DNA of 64,000 nt from Parietaria judaica (taxonomy: Eukaryota > Streptophyta > Magnoliopsida > Rosales > Urticaceae), in assembly GCA_954871525.1 (NCBI GenBank), contig OX940869.1:17884001-17948000 (forward strand), read 5' to 3'. The translations under genes and the position numbers were made by a program. This document shows positions 1 to 12,352 of this stretch, piece by piece (within the stretch, counting starts at the first letter, position 1; every line of letters begins with the position of its first letter). Under the pieces are notes generated by a model that was not told the DNA's origin, did no database searches, and worked only from the letters and a program-made list of their open reading frames with translations.

Positions 1-286
1 TTTTAACGTAACGTAGTAGCTTGATAATATAAATGTATAATAATATAATTAGATTTTTGTTATACTATATTATATATAATTTATAAGAATGTGTATGTGA
101 CTGAATGTTATTTGCATTGCATTACTTGACTTTCAAAACAAGTATTCAAGCAAACACAAAAAAAAATAAAAGGTATTTTATTGTTCGTTACGCTATTCAT
201 TATTTTCTGTGTTTGTATTAATTTTAATTTGTTTTGAATTTCATTTATATGTTCCACTAAAAGATGTAAATGATCCTTGCTTATCA
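1..286. other. AT-rich intergenic DNA
   Basis: No gene, RNA or repeat structure is recognisable. The sequence is AT-rich and the short open frames crossing it have no recognisable domain. Confidence 0.6.
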
Positions 287-518
287 ACCCGTAAAAATCT
301 AGCCCGTTTTGGTTTGTGAAAAGCCCACTAAACTCGACTCGTAAAAGCACGCCCCGCGACATTGTGGGTTCGGGTTCATGAGCCGGAGTGGGCCTTAATG
401 GCTCTTCCAAAAACCGCCCCGCACATTGGACCGAGCAGGCCTGACCCGCCCCTTTTAATATGCGGGTTTAAAGGGTTGTGGGTCGGGTCGGCCCACCCCG
501 ACCCACTTAACACCTCTA
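287..518. repeat. hAT-like element relic, GC-rich
   Basis: A GC-rich patch in AT-rich DNA, full of GGGTCGGG/CCCGACCC words. It ends in CCGACCCACTTAACACCTCT, whose reverse complement begins AGAGGTGTTAAGTGGGTCGG. That resembles the termini of a widespread class of plant hAT-type MITEs (GGGGTGTNAA followed by GGGTCGG). I could not find the opposite end or a target duplication, so the left boundary is approximate and the element may be truncated. Confidence 0.4.
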
Positions 519-543
519 TAATAATGATACAATACGAGCTGCT

Positions 544-748
544 TAATTAGATCGAGAGAATCAAAATTATTTCACGAAGTATGGTTCCTAGTAGTAGAAC
601 TAAGTACCCAGATTTATAGAACTTTAACATAATAACAAATAATCTAAACCACAAAAATAGGACTGCTACTACAAATAGTTGTATGCCCTTGATCGTGAAA
701 TATCGATTGCTTGAACCCTGTAAATGTGAATTGCGTGAAATTAGGATA
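544..748 (-). pseudogene. ycf2: Plastid ycf2 fragment in the nucleus (downstream part)
   Basis: On the minus strand, about 657-748 reads as an early part of plastid ycf2, recognisable from TTTCACGCAATTCAC, CAATCGATATTTCACGATCA and ACTATTTGTAGTAGC, with small indels and substitutions. Beyond about 656 I no longer recognise ycf2. Its upstream neighbour within ycf2 is not next to it: it sits at 14665-14835 on the plus strand, ending in GGAGTATCC. This copy therefore was one plastid insertion, first split by copia element A (duplication GGATA/TATCC) and then separated by the inversion. It is a nuclear plastid insertion and cannot encode Ycf2. Recognition is from memory of the plastid gene. Confidence 0.75.
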
Positions 749-3495
749 TGTTGGGAATCACGTCTCGGATTCCTTGAAAATTATCACGAATTGTACCTCC
801 GGACCATCCGGGTAACATTTAAAAAATTATTTTAAAGCGGAAAACTTGTTATCCGTACAACGGTCCGAATATCGGATAATATCCATATCCCAAGATCTGA
901 TAAATATTATGTAATTTAATATTCATAAATCATTATTAATAATCTAGTCATAATAGGAAACAAATAGAAAGCAGTAAATGGTTGCATTTATTAACCCAAT
1001 GCATAAGGCCGTACCTCAATTGACGACTTCCGGCTGCGCGTTCTGAATCGGGCAGGGCTCCGCCAGTGCTGAGGGAAACTCCCGTGATCTTCCGGGATAT
1101 TCTCCTGAAATCCTCGTACCGAAGCGTGGGCTTCGCCGGCAGGACTCCGTCGCAAAATTTTAACTGATGGTTCTTTTTAAGTTTCCGGAGAAATAGACTC
1201 CTAAACCGAACCAGAAAAGAGAGATCAGAGAGAAAATTCGCAGACCCTGAGGAAGAGGGAGAGTTCGAATTTTTCTCTGGGGAAAGGTGTGCAAAATGTG
1301 TAGAATGAGCCTCCTATTTATAGGCTCAAACCGTAACCGAATTGGAGAAATTCCCTCCCTAAAATTCGAATTCTATATATTAAATATAATTAATTATCTT
1401 AATCCAATGGTCCAGATTTAATCTCATCTAAATCCAATGGATATAATTAATTAGGGATTTAATTAAATAAGAAAGATTTGGATAAATCAAAAATCCAATC
1501 TTATCTTCTTATCTTTATTAAATTCGAATTATCATATATATTTATATTAAAATTCGAATTATCATTATCTAGATCCAACGGTTGAGATAAATCTTTAAAC
1601 CGATCTAATGGATCAAATTAGATTAGGATAAAATCAAATATAAAAAGATTTATTAAAAACAATTTCGATTTTATCCTTAATCTTTAATTCGAAAATTATA
1701 TAAATATATATAATTAATTAATTTCCAATCCGACGGTAAAGATTAAATCTTAGACCGATCTAACGGATATAATTAATTAACCAAATTCAAAAATTTAAAC
1801 TTGGTCACCAAGTTATCAAATTCGAATTTATCAATATCCTAATCCAACGGTTGATATTAAATCATAACCGATCCAATGGATAATATTGATTTTAGGGATT
1901 TGCTAAAATACCAAAACATTTGGTACTTATGCCGCAAATATGGAAAGACCAAATCATGTTATTCGAATTGGCTAGGGTTTCATAGTATGAAACCCTAATT
2001 CGAATTTACACATATAAATATATATATAAATATATATTTTTATTTATTAATATAAATCTATTAATTATTAATTAATTATTAATAACATAGTAATAATTAA
2101 ATTCAAATAATTAAATTATATTAATATTTCCTGATCTCAATATCACACATTAAAATGTCATGGTGCCACACCATCATTTAAATTCGTGACATGTGATTTA
2201 ATTTCAAAGTTTATCGAACCGATCATAAACTTAGAAAATCCATAAATCACTAACCGTAAGTCGAAATGACTTGGTTCAAAAAGCAAAGTTGCTTAGAATT
2301 TAATTTACAACAACATGGTGCTGATAGAAAATCTAAATTCTAACTTTCTTTTATCAGTTAATTTCGTGTACCAAAATATGGTACTTTTGCCACGCTAACG
2401 ATAAAACTATCTGACGTCTGCCACAGACCTTTCAGTTTTATAAGTCAAGCCAAATGATTAAACATTATCCAGAATGTATTTTAATCACGTACGTATCATC
2501 CGTTACGGAGCTATCCTGGGGACCATGGACCCGTATCACTTAAGCTCCAACGAACTGCTAGTTGTTCGTCAAACCTCGAAGTGATTCCACTATAGACCCG
2601 AGGCTGCACTCTTTAGTGATACGGTATATATTATTCCCTTTATATCAGCAGGGTGTCCATTGATACAATCAAATTCGGGTTATTGATCTTTCACTTGATG
2701 ATCCACACACGAGCAGGCGGTTTCTACCGTTATGCCCCTCATTGCATTTTCATCCTTGACTCAGTCAGTAATATTATGAGTGACCCACTTATGGTTTCGA
2801 TTCATAAGTTGCGCACGGATACCTCTCACTTCTCACCACCGACAATCAAGGGAATCATCATCACTCTGAAGAGAGCTGTGTGATGCCCATGTCTATGACC
2901 AAGTTACCCTTACTGCTGACTATCATGTTCCCAAAATAATAGTGTTGGGAACAGCGGTAATATTTCGTGTTCTTTAACGGTTAAATCAAAGAACAATCAA
3001 GCCAGCAGCTTAGACTCAAGATCACTCAGGACTTAGATCGAATATCCATTTGATCATCTACTAGTGACTCAACACCAAGTTATCAGTGACGGTCTTATAT
3101 GATAACTTTCGGAGTTTAAGTCAGGTCCAGTCCAGTATGAAGACACTTCATACTTAATGCACTTCTAGTGAGTGTGACACACACAAAATCCAGAATAGGA
3201 TTATCACTTAGTCACATTAATGACCTTATACGATTAATGGGCTCCCACCCAGTTGATCAGGTCACGGACATTTTAAGTTCATTTATTATGATTATTAATT
3301 CTTCCTCACATTGACTCTGTTGTGATAATAATAACATAATTGCATCCTTTATGAACTAAGGAATCAAACATTCTATTTTACTCTACCAGAAACTATAATA
3401 AGATTATCATAATAAGCATCATCTTTATTCAACGACTTGTCATAATCTTTTACAAATGGATAAACTATCTTGTTTAAGGACACATATGTCCAACA
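749..3495 (-). repeat. 3' LTR of copia element A
   Basis: 2747 bp, beginning TGTTGGGAATC and ending ATGTCCAACA on the plus strand. In element sense a probable TATA box (CCTATAAATAGG) lies near window 1317-1325, so U3 is about 2.2 kb and R-U5 about 0.5 kb. Variants (for example TATGTAA near 909, GATCAGG near 3255, ATAGTAA near 2088) are shared with the LTR at 14836-17570 and not with this element's own other LTR. Confidence 0.93.
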
Positions 3496-3510
3496 ATCTC
3501 CCACTTGTAC
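3496..3510 (-). other. Polypurine tract, element A
   Basis: ATCTCCCACTTGTAC on the plus strand, which is GTACAAGTGGGAGAT in element sense, directly against the 3' LTR. The same tract stands at the same place in elements B and C. It would prime plus-strand DNA synthesis. Confidence 0.8.
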
Positions 3511-5007
3511 TTAAAGAAGATGACCCATGTCTTTCAGACCCATACTTTCCAGATGCCTCCTGAATATTTTCTCTGGCAACGTCTTGGTGAATGGATCAGC
3601 CAGATTGTCTTCCGAAGCTATTTTCACAACCCTCACGTCGCCACGACGCACTATTTCTCTTATGAGATGGTATTTACGTTCTATATGTTTTGCCTTGTTG
3701 TGGTCTCTGGGCTCTTTAGAATTCGCCACCGCACCACTGTTGTCACAGCATAGTGTTTGGGGCCCATCTACATCTGGAACAACTCCCAGTTCTATGTAGA
3801 AATTCTTGAGCCAAACTGATTCTTTGGCTGCCTCGCAAGCTGCCACGTATTCAGCTTCCATTGTGGAATCTGCGATACAGGATTGCTTTACGCTTCTCCA
3901 GAATATCGCTCCACCAGCAAGGGTGTACACCGCTCCTGACGTCGATTTTCTCGCGTCTCTATCAGACATAAAGTCTGAATCAGTGTATCCTAGTGGATTC
4001 AGTTCTGATCCTGAAAACACTAACATATAGTCTCTCGTTCTCCGAAGATACTTGAGAATGTTCTTCACTGCTGTCCAGTGAGCCATACCAGGGTTGGATT
4101 GATATCTGCTAACAATTCCCACAGCGTAACAGATGTCTGGCCTAGTACACTGCATAGCGTACATCACACTTCCCACTGCTGAAGCATAGGGTATTCGCCT
4201 CATCACATCTTGCTCTTCCGGAGAAGTTGGGCATTGTTTCCTGCTGAGGAACACTCCATGTCTGGTCGGTAAATTACCTCCCTTGGAGTTTGCCATTGCA
4301 AAACGTTCAAGCACCTTATCAATGTAAGCTGCTTGAGATAAGGCCAGAAGCCTGTTGTTGCGATCCCTGAAAATACGGATCCCAAGAACATAACTGGCTT
4401 CTCCCATGTCCTTCATTTGGAATTGCGTAGATAGCCACGCCTTTACGTCCGATAATTTCTTCACACTGTTTCCAATGAGAAGAATATCGTCGACGTACAG
4501 AACAAGAAAAACTTCCACGGTTTCGTCATTGAGTTTATAGATGCAGGCCTCAGTGACGTTTTGAATGAATCCATAGGTTTTGATGGTTTCATCGAACCTT
4601 AGATTCCAGGATCTAGAGGCTTGCTTCAATCCATAAATGGATTTAAGTAATCTGCAAACCTTCCCTTCTTGACCCTGTTGCACGAACCCTTCTGGTTGGT
4701 CCATATAGATGTTTTCGTCAATGTACCCGTTCAGGAAGGCGGTTTTGACGTCCATCTGCCAAATCTCGTAATTGAGACTACAGGCTATGGCCATGAGAAT
4801 CCAGATGGACTTGTACTTTGCGACTGGAGCGAAGGTCTCATCGAAATCAATACCTTCCCTCTGGGTAAAACCCTTTGCCACTAGTCTAGCCTTGAAGGTT
4901 TCAACCTTCCCGTCCACTCCTCTCTTTCGCTTGTATACCCACTTACAGCCAATGGTTTTGAAGCCATCCGGTAAGTCTACAAGTTCCCAGACTTCATTAG
5001 AATCCAT
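3511..5007 (-). pseudogene. Copia reverse transcriptase-RNase H (element A)
   Basis: An open frame of about 498 residues. It starts in the RVT_2-type copia reverse transcriptase (GCKWVYKRKRG near residue 20, DVKTAFLNG near 88, the catalytic YVDDILL near 170) and ends in the copia RNase H (DADS-type region, then ADSTMEAEY near 379 and KHIERKYHLIRE near 440). The C-terminus and stop lie just before the purine tract, as expected. RT and RNase H copy the element RNA in cytoplasmic particles. It is not an independent gene: it is the 3' part of pol, cut from integrase by one extra A near 5007-5010 compared with element C. One RT residue differs from B and C (KSIW for KSIR). Confidence 0.9.
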
Positions 5008-6073
5008 TGATTTCTATTTCTTGGTTCATGGCTTCCTGCCATTCTCCCTTATCAGGATCAACCATAGCTTGCTTGTAGCCTATGGGATCTTCAACGCTAG
5101 TGTCTGTGACAGCTAGGTGAAATTCCAACTGGGTGTGCTCGTAGCGTTCAACTGGTCTTTTGAACCTCCCACTACGTCTGAGTACCCCTTGGTTCTGATT
5201 TGGGACCGTGGTTTCTGCTATATCTTCGACAACAGGCACTGTCGGAGATATTGTGACTTTGTCACCTGACAGCTCCTCGAGTACAACTTTACTTCGAGGT
5301 TTGAAGTTTTTCATATAATCTTGCTCTAGAAAAGTAGCATTTGTAGAGACAAATACTTTCTTACTTTCTGGACTATAAAACAAACCTCCCTTAGTCTCTT
5401 TGGAATATCCTACAAACAGACAAACTTCCGTTCGTGATTCCAATTTATTCTTGTTTCCAGTCCGCACATGTGCAGGACATCCCCAAATTCTGTAATGTCG
5501 CAGATTTGGTATTCTGCCATTCCATAATTCGACGGGCGTTTTAGAAACAGATTTTGACGGCACAACATTTAGAATGTTCGTTGCCGTCAACAAAGCATAT
5601 CCCCAGAAAGAATTGGGTAGTGATGAATAACTTAACATTGACCTTACCATTTCCAGTAGGGTCCTATTTCTCCTTTCTGCAACACCATTTTGTTCTGGTG
5701 TGCCAGGAGCAGTTAGTTGAGATGTTATACCTTTCTCGATCAAGAGGTCGCAAAACTCGTGATCTAGGTATTCTCCTCCTCGATCAGATCGAAGAGACTT
5801 CAATGATAGTCCTAGTTGATTCTCAGCCTCTGCCAGAAATTCTCTGAACTTACCTAAGGTTTCAGATTTCTTAGCAATGAGATAAACGTAACCATATCTT
5901 GAATAATCGTCAATGAAAGTGACAAAGTATTCAATTCCTCCTCTTCCTTGTATGTTCATGGGACCACATACATCAGAATGGACGAGTTCTAATGGTTTAG
6001 TGGCTCTTTGACCTTTTACCGAAAAAGGCCTTTTAGTCATTTTAGCCTCTATACAGGATTCGCAAACAGGCAA
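4997..6073 (-). pseudogene. Copia integrase (element A)
   Basis: Integrase part of pol, about 358 residues. The CxxC half of the zinc finger (PVCESCIEAKMT) is at the start, and its HH half lies in the next frame upstream (HLRLGHIN). The catalytic core follows: HSDVCGPM (first Asp), FIDDYSRY, SDRGGEY (second Asp) and the glutamate in GTPEQNGVAERRN. A typical copia extension leads into the RT linker. It would insert the cDNA into chromosomes. Single-base frameshifts separate it from the protease-side frame at about 6085 and from RT at about 5007, so no complete polyprotein can be made. B and C lack this region entirely. Confidence 0.88.
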
Positions 6074-6084
6074 AGAACCGATTG

Positions 6085-6882
6085 TTAGTTCTTTAAGGGG
6101 TCCATCCTCTTTACCAGCCTGTTTATCCTGTCTAGATTAATATGACCCAATCTTAAATGCCACAGGTACGTTTGAACATCATTGTCAATCTTGGGTTTCT
6201 TGACTGACTTTGGCATTGCCAATTTAAACATCTCAGTATTCATGCAGCTACCATAATCTGGTCTTAGGATGTATAATCCATTTTCTGCTTTAGCAGTACA
6301 AATATATACTCCATCCTTTGTGATGACCCAATGGGATCCACGAAAGTTTAGAGTATATCCTTGTTTGTACAACAGATAAGCAGAAAGTATATTTCTGCAG
6401 ACATTTGGATAATAGTACACATTATCAACAAATAAATACTTATTTCCAAATGTCAGTCGCAAATTTCCTACTGCTTTTGCTTGCAGGAATTCCCCGTTTC
6501 CTACTTTTAAAGTTGGTCCTTCATTTATCTCTTCCAATTTGTCAAGAGACTGAAGAGAATTGCATGCATGATCGTTTGCTCCTGAATCCAAGATCCAGTT
6601 GAAGGATGAGTTGTCCACGAAACATGATTCTAATGTTGAACGATCAATATTACTTGTACTCCCAATCTGGAAGAATTCTTCCTGGTTTCCATCAATTCTC
6701 TTCCTCTTGTTTAGAGAGTTTATAGCATTCTGATCTGCCATTCCAAGTTTTTCCGAAGATCCACTCATGGCCAGCTTGCTTAGGGATTTTGTGACTTTTA
6801 CCAGATTGCTTTGATTTTGAGACCTCAGCGTCAGAGCAGACTTTTCCATTTCTTGTTTGTCGAAGGACATTTTAACTGGCAT
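6085..6882 (-). pseudogene. Copia protease and integrase N-terminus (element A)
   Basis: About 265 residues from an ATG at 6882. The first 90 residues are polar and unrecognised. The aspartic protease follows (WILDSGANDHAC near residue 95, then the copia pattern LKVGNGE and NVYYYPNVCRNILS). The frame ends with the HH half of the integrase finger (LWHLRLGHIN). The frame stops because one base is missing near 6085. The usual gag domain and CCHC knuckle are absent: the start codon follows directly on the leader (TTTCAATGCCAGT), which in B and C precedes gag. This looks like a gag deletion junction. Confidence 0.85.
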
Positions 6883-8732
6883 TGAAAAAGAAACTTATTA
6901 AACTTTATTATAGGTAGAATGTTTAGAAAAAATATTTTATTTGAAATAGTTACATGATGCAAACATGTTCTGGGAAAAACGTTAAATAAACCCTTTAACT
7001 ATTTCGTGATAATTTAACCGACTGTACACGTCGTTGCCGTCCTTACTGGCATGGTCACTCCAGGGTGACTCGCGGTATCAACCGTGTAGTTTGGTTAAAC
7101 TAAGTTTTAGTCATAAACTTAATTAATATTCATAACAAGAACTACAAAAGTCCTCTATGATTATTAACTATCACCATAGACGGTCGGGAAGCACCAACTT
7201 CCGTGCAAGCTTAACCCATTATTTTCGGTTCTCGGGATCCTCTTGGAAATGTCGTCCTTTGGGAATGGTCACTCTAGGGTGACTCGCGGTCCATTTCCAA
7301 GATTCCTCCGTCCCCATATTCTTTTGGAACTATCACGGTGTCAAACCTCCCACAAGCACACCTTCCTTAGAGAATGGACACACTAGGGTGACTCGAGGCG
7401 GTGTGGTTAGCAGACCTTGTGACAGTAATAATGGAGACCTTTGTTTTATTCTATACTTGCCATTGTTTTTAGGAAATAACGTTTTTAATTTCTAAGTTAT
7501 AAAAACTTATTATATAAACTGTCTATTAATGACACATTAAAAGTTTATATTTTGGCTTCATTTATTACGTCACGTAATTTTAAAATAAGCCCTAAAAAAT
7601 GTGTTTATTATTTCGTCGGTAGTGATAGATCAAAACGTACGCTCTCCAGGTCGATGGGAGGGGTCCTAACCGGTCACCCAAAAGTGGATGGTGAACCGGC
7701 CCCACTTTTGATTCCCTCTTCCTTAGGCAAGATTGTACGTTTGAAATATTTCCGACTAATAATTAACACTTTTACATTTACTCTTTATTATTTATATCTA
7801 TCCTATATAGACATATTAATAATGATCTAAACATAGACACTATGTTTGAGGGTTATGAAAATAGGTTATATCAAATTATATCTATGATGAATATTCATAA
7901 TTAATGATACTTATTCTCTAAGAATTATCATTAAACATTTTAATGCCCTTTAATAATTATTTATGAAATATTAAAATAAGACAATGATATTATTCTTCGA
8001 ATATTATCATCCATATTTTAATTTATTAAATAAGACAATGTTATTTAATTATTAAATAAAATCCATATTTAAATTTATGAATGAATTAAAATAAGACAAT
8101 GTTATTTATCCAGAAATAACATCCATATTTTAATTCATATTAATTAATCATAATTAATTTTAATTCATAAATATTAATTTCATTAATAATAATTAATAAT
8201 TAATCCACGGGATCGGGGTCGGAATAAAAATCCGACCCATATAAAAAAAAATTGCACGTGGGCCCTCCGGGCTTAAGCCCGGGCCCACGTGCCCGTGGAA
8301 TGGGCAGGGACATCCCACGGGTAGGCCAGGGCATTGCCCTGGCACTTCGGGCTGGGCCTGCAGGCCCATTCCGCTGCCAGGCAGCGTGGCCTGCGGCCAG
8401 CCCGCCAGGCCCACACGGGTGCCCTTCCCCTGGCCGAATGGCCTTGGCGAGGGCCCTGCCCGTGGGCCTGGCCCGTGGGCTTTGCCCCTGGCGAACAACC
8501 TGGGGCTGCAGCGGCAGCCCCTGTTCGCGTCATTCTCGGGCTGGGCTGCCAAGGGCAGCCCGGTCCAACTACCCGGTCCGATATTTCGGGTCGGGTAATT
8601 TTCTTATTTTAAATTAATATTTAAAATATCTAGAAATTCAAAATTTCAATTTTAAATAATTAATTTTATTCATCAAATAATTCGTTCTTAAACCCATTAA
8701 TTAAATTACGTAATTATTTATCCTTGAACCAT
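6883..8732 (-). other. 5' leader of element A
   Basis: About 1.85 kb between primer-binding site and first codon, without a credible gene. It holds, in element order, the GC-rich palindromic block (8250-8592), AT-rich tandem hairpins (about 7940-8130) and three copies of a GTCACCCTAGAGTGAC-like inverted repeat (about 7041-7395). The same elements recur in B and C. Confidence 0.75.
8250..8592 (-). repeat. GC-rich palindromic leader block (element A)
   Basis: About 340 bases of very GC-rich DNA in an AT-rich leader, a run of inverted repeats such as GGGCCTGCAGGCCC and the imperfect palindrome centred on GGGCTTAAGCCC. Overlapping frames of up to about 120 codons on both strands are a by-product of the base composition; none has a domain. 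Identical in layout in B (17722-18068) and C (50906-51250). Confidence 0.7.
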
Positions 8733-8745
8733 GGCTCTGATACCA
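8733..8745 (-). other. Primer-binding site, element A
   Basis: TGGTATCAGAGCC in element sense, two bases from the 5' LTR. It matches the 3' end of plant initiator tRNA-Met, the usual primer for copia reverse transcription. Intact here. Confidence 0.9.
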
Positions 8746-8747
8746 AT

Positions 8748-11494
8748 TGTTGGGAATCACGTCTCGGATTCCTTGAAAATTATCACGAATTGTACCTCCG
8801 GACCATCCGGGTAACATTTAAAAAATTATTTTAAAGCGGAAAACTTGTTATCCGTACAACGGTCCGAATATCGGATAATATCCATATCCCAAGATCTGAT
8901 AAATATTTTGTAATTTAATATTCATAAATCATTATTAATAATCTAGTCATAATAGGAAATAAATAGAAAGCAGTAAATGGTTGCATTTATTAACCCAATG
9001 CATAAGGCCGTACCTCAATTGACGACTTCCGGCTGCGCGTTCTGAATCGGGCAGGGCTCCGCCAGTGCTGAGGGAAACTCCCGTGATCTTCCGAGATATT
9101 CTCCTGGAATCCTCGTACCGAAGGGTGGGCTTCGCCGGCAGGACTCCGTCGCAAAATTTTAACTGATGGTTCTTTTTAAGTTTCCGGAGAAATAGTCTCC
9201 TAAACCGAACCAGAAAAGAGAGATCAGAGAGAAAATTCGCAGACCCTGAGGAAGAGGGAGAGTTCGAATTTTTCTCTGGGGAAAGGTGTGAAAAATGTGT
9301 AGAATGAGCCTCCTATTTATAGGCTCAAACCGTAACCGAATTGGAGAAATTCCCTCCCTAAAATTCGAATTCTATATATTAAATATAATTAATTATCTTA
9401 ATCCAATGGTCCAGATTTAATCTCATCTAAATCCAATGGATATAATTAATTAGGGATTTAATTAAATAAGAAAGATTTGGATAAATAAAAAATCCAATCT
9501 TATCTTCTTATCTTTATTAAATTCGAATTATCATATATATTTATATTAAAATTCGAATTATCATTATCTAGATCCAACGGTTGAGATAAATCTTTAAACC
9601 GATCTAATGGATCAAATTAGATTAGGATAAAATCAAATATAAAAAGATTTATTAAAAACAATTTCGATTTTATCCTTAATCTTTAATTCGAAAATTATAT
9701 AAATATATATAATTAATTAATTTCCAATCCGACGGTAAAGATTAAATCTTAGACCGATCTAACGGATATAATTAATTAACCAAATTCGAAAATTTAAACT
9801 TGGTCACCAAGTTATCAAATTCGAATTTATCAATATCCTAATCCAACGGTTGATATTAAATCATAACCGATCCAATGGATAATATTGATTTTAGGGATTT
9901 GCTAAAATACCAAAACATTTGGTACTTATGCCGCAAATATGGAAAGACCAAATCATGTTATTCGAATTGGCTAGGGTTTCATACTATGAAACCCTAATTC
10001 GAATTTACACATATAAATATATATATAAATATATATTTTTATTTATTAATATAAATCTATTAATTATTAATTAATTATTAATAACATATTAATAATTAAA
10101 TTCAAATAATTAAATTATATTAATATTTCCTGATCTCAATATCACACATTAAAATGTCATGGTGCCACACCATCATTTAAATTCGTGACATGTGATTTAA
10201 TTTCAAAGTTTATCGAACCGATCATAAACTTAGAAAATCCATAAATCACTAACCGTAAGTCGAAATGACTTGGTTCAAAAAGCAAAGTTGCTTAGAATTT
10301 AATTTCCAACAACATGGTGCTGATAGAAAATCTAAATTCTAACTTTCTTTTATCAGTTAATTTCGTGTACCAAAATATGGTACTTTTGCCACGCTAACGA
10401 TAAAACTATCTGACGTCTGCCACAGACCTTTCAGTTTTATAAGTCAAGCCAAATGATTAAACATTATCCAGAATGTATTTTAATCACGTACGTATCATCC
10501 GTTACGGAGCTATCCTGGGGACCATGGACCCGTATCACTTAAGCTCCAACGAACTGCTAGTTGTTCGTCAAACCTCGAAGTGATTCCACTATAGACCCGA
10601 GGCTGCACTCTTTAGTGATACGGTATATATTATTCCCTTTATATCAGCAGGGTGTCCATTGATACAATCAAATTCGGGTTATTGATCTTTCACTTGATGA
10701 TCCACACACGAGCAGGCGGTTTCTACCGTTATGCCCCTCATTGCATTTTCATCCTTGACTCAGTCAGTAATATTATGAGTGACCCACTTATGGTTTCGAT
10801 TCATAAGTTGCGCACGGATACCTCTCACTTCTCACCACCGACAATCAAGGGAATCATCATCACTCTGAAGAGAGCTGTGTGATGCCCATGTCTATGACCA
10901 AGCTACCCTTACTGCTGACTATCATGTTCCCAAAATAATAGTGTTGGGAACAGCGGTAATATTTCGTGTTCTTTAACGGTTAAATCAAAGAACAATCAAG
11001 CCAGCAGCTTGGACTCAAGATCACTCAGGACTTAGATCGAATATCCATTTGATCATCTACTAGTGACTCAACTCCAAGTTATCAGTGACGGTCTTATATG
11101 ATAACTTCCGGAGTTTAAGTCAGGTCCAGTCCAGTATGAAGACACTTCATACTTAATGCACTTCTAGTGAGTGTGACACACACAAAATCCAGAATAGGAT
11201 TATCACTTAGTCACATTAATGACCTTATACGATTAATGGGCTCCCACCCAGTTGATAAGGTCACGGACATTTTAAGTTCATTTATTATGATTATTAATTC
11301 TTCCTCACATTGACTCTGTTGTGATAATAATAACATAATTGCATCCTTTATGAACTAAGGAATCAAACATTCTATTTTACTCTACCAGAAACTATAATAA
11401 GATTATCATAATAAGCATCATCTTTATTCAACGACTTGTCATAATCTTTTACAAATGGATAAACTATCTTGTTTAAGGACACATATGTCCAACA
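8748..11494 (-). repeat. 5' LTR of copia element A
   Basis: 2747 bp, TGTTGGG...CCAACA on the plus strand. It shares TTTGTAA near 8908, GAAGGGTGGG near 9121, ATATTAA near 10087 and GATAAGG near 11254 with the LTR at 22444-25190, and differs there from the LTR at 749-3495. It is followed by CTTCA, the reverse complement of the TGAAG after element B. Confidence 0.93.
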
Positions 11495-11621
11495 CTTCAT
11501 AGATCTGGATCTTCATTACTTGCTTCAGTTCTCCTTTTATTGCTTCCACCATCTCGTCGAGATCACGTTTAGTGACAACTTCAAGTTCCTCTTTTTGAGA
11601 CATAGTAAGATCATAATACAT
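11495..11621 (-). pseudogene. Small-element ORF, severed N-terminus
   Basis: The first 42 codons of the small-element protein from ATG at 11621, nearly identical to the start of the complete copy at 12353-13147. Copia element B inserted after codon 42. The matching remainder is at 25191-25863 on the plus strand, beginning with the same five bases (TGAAG). The frame reads on for some codons into the LTR at 11494, which is not meaningful. Confidence 0.85.
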
Positions 11622-11806
11622 ATGGAACTCAAATATGGGCTTTTCTTTTTTTTTTTTCTTTTTTTCTATTTAATTTTTTTTCTTTTTTTTTCTTTTTTGC
11701 CTTTTTTCTTGATACACAATACAGATTTGTAACAAATAAAGAAAAAAATTACAACGAAATAAAGATAGAAATCTGACCGAATTAGAACCTTAGCTCTGAT
11801 ACCAAA

Positions 11807-12340
11807 TGATACGAACCCCATTAAGAATTACGAGACCCGAAGACAAAATGGTTCCGGATGACATTACTTCGATCAGATTGTGTGGAGAATCTGGAATTTC
11901 TTGAACCCGAACAAGCAAGAACCGAAGGAGTTGTTATACAACCTTCCACCCAATACTTTGATGAACTCAATAATAAAACTCAGATTATGAAGACGCCACA
12001 AACGAAGATGGAAATTCGCTTGATAAGTCGAAGAACGCCACGGAAAGATTCCGATAAGTTCGTAAAGCTCCTAAGAACTATAGAGAGAGTTTCTAACTCA
12101 CAAGATATATCTGAAAACTTGATTCTCAGTTCGTTGGTCCTCTTGGTGGCCTTTAAATAGGCATTACAAAGTGGTGGGAATTGATGACAACCACTCATAA
12201 AACCCCAAGAAAAGACCAGCTTTCAAACTACCCTATTAACTACTACTAATCCCAACAACAACCATTAATTGAAACCCCAATACAACAACATGACTAGGTT
12301 CAACGTTTTTAACTAAAGGAAATAACCACACACTTAATCA
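11807..12340 (-). repeat. LTR of the small element
   Basis: 534 bp, starting TGATACGAACCCC on the plus strand and ending CACACACTTAATCA. Near copies lie at 13323-13854 and 25876-26407. Confidence 0.82.
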
Positions 12341-12352
12341 AATTTGACCAAA

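Larger units (their letters stand above)
749..11494 (-). mobile_element. Ty1/copia LTR retrotransposon A (gag-less)
   Basis: A 10.75 kb element on the minus strand: LTRs at 749-3495 and 8748-11494 (both 2747 bp, TGTTGG...CCAACA in element sense), a tRNA-Met primer-binding site beside the 5' LTR, and a purine tract (AAGTGGGAGAT) beside the 3' LTR. The gene order protease, integrase, RT, RNase H is that of Ty1/copia. No gag frame exists between leader and protease, and two single-base frameshifts break pol. The flanking pentamers do not match (GGATA left, CTTCA right). This is explained by recombination with element B, not by truncation, since both LTR ends are complete. Confidence 0.93.

Noticed and set aside
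2653..2883. A 76-codon frame repeated at 10652, 15448, 23056, 48633 and 56241
   Set aside because: It is simply part of each LTR and runs antisense to the element. It has no ATG-supported domain, and conservation reflects the youth of the LTRs.
8193..8617. Overlapping frames of 70-134 codons on both strands in the GC-rich leader block (also 17663-18135, 50888-51302)
   Set aside because: Stop codons are rare in such GC-rich DNA on every frame; products are Gly/Pro/Ala/Arg-rich and differ between copies by frame.
749..11494. Reading element A as truncated or as a product of deletion because its flanks do not match
   Set aside because: Both LTRs are full length with intact ends; the flanks match those of element B in reverse complement.
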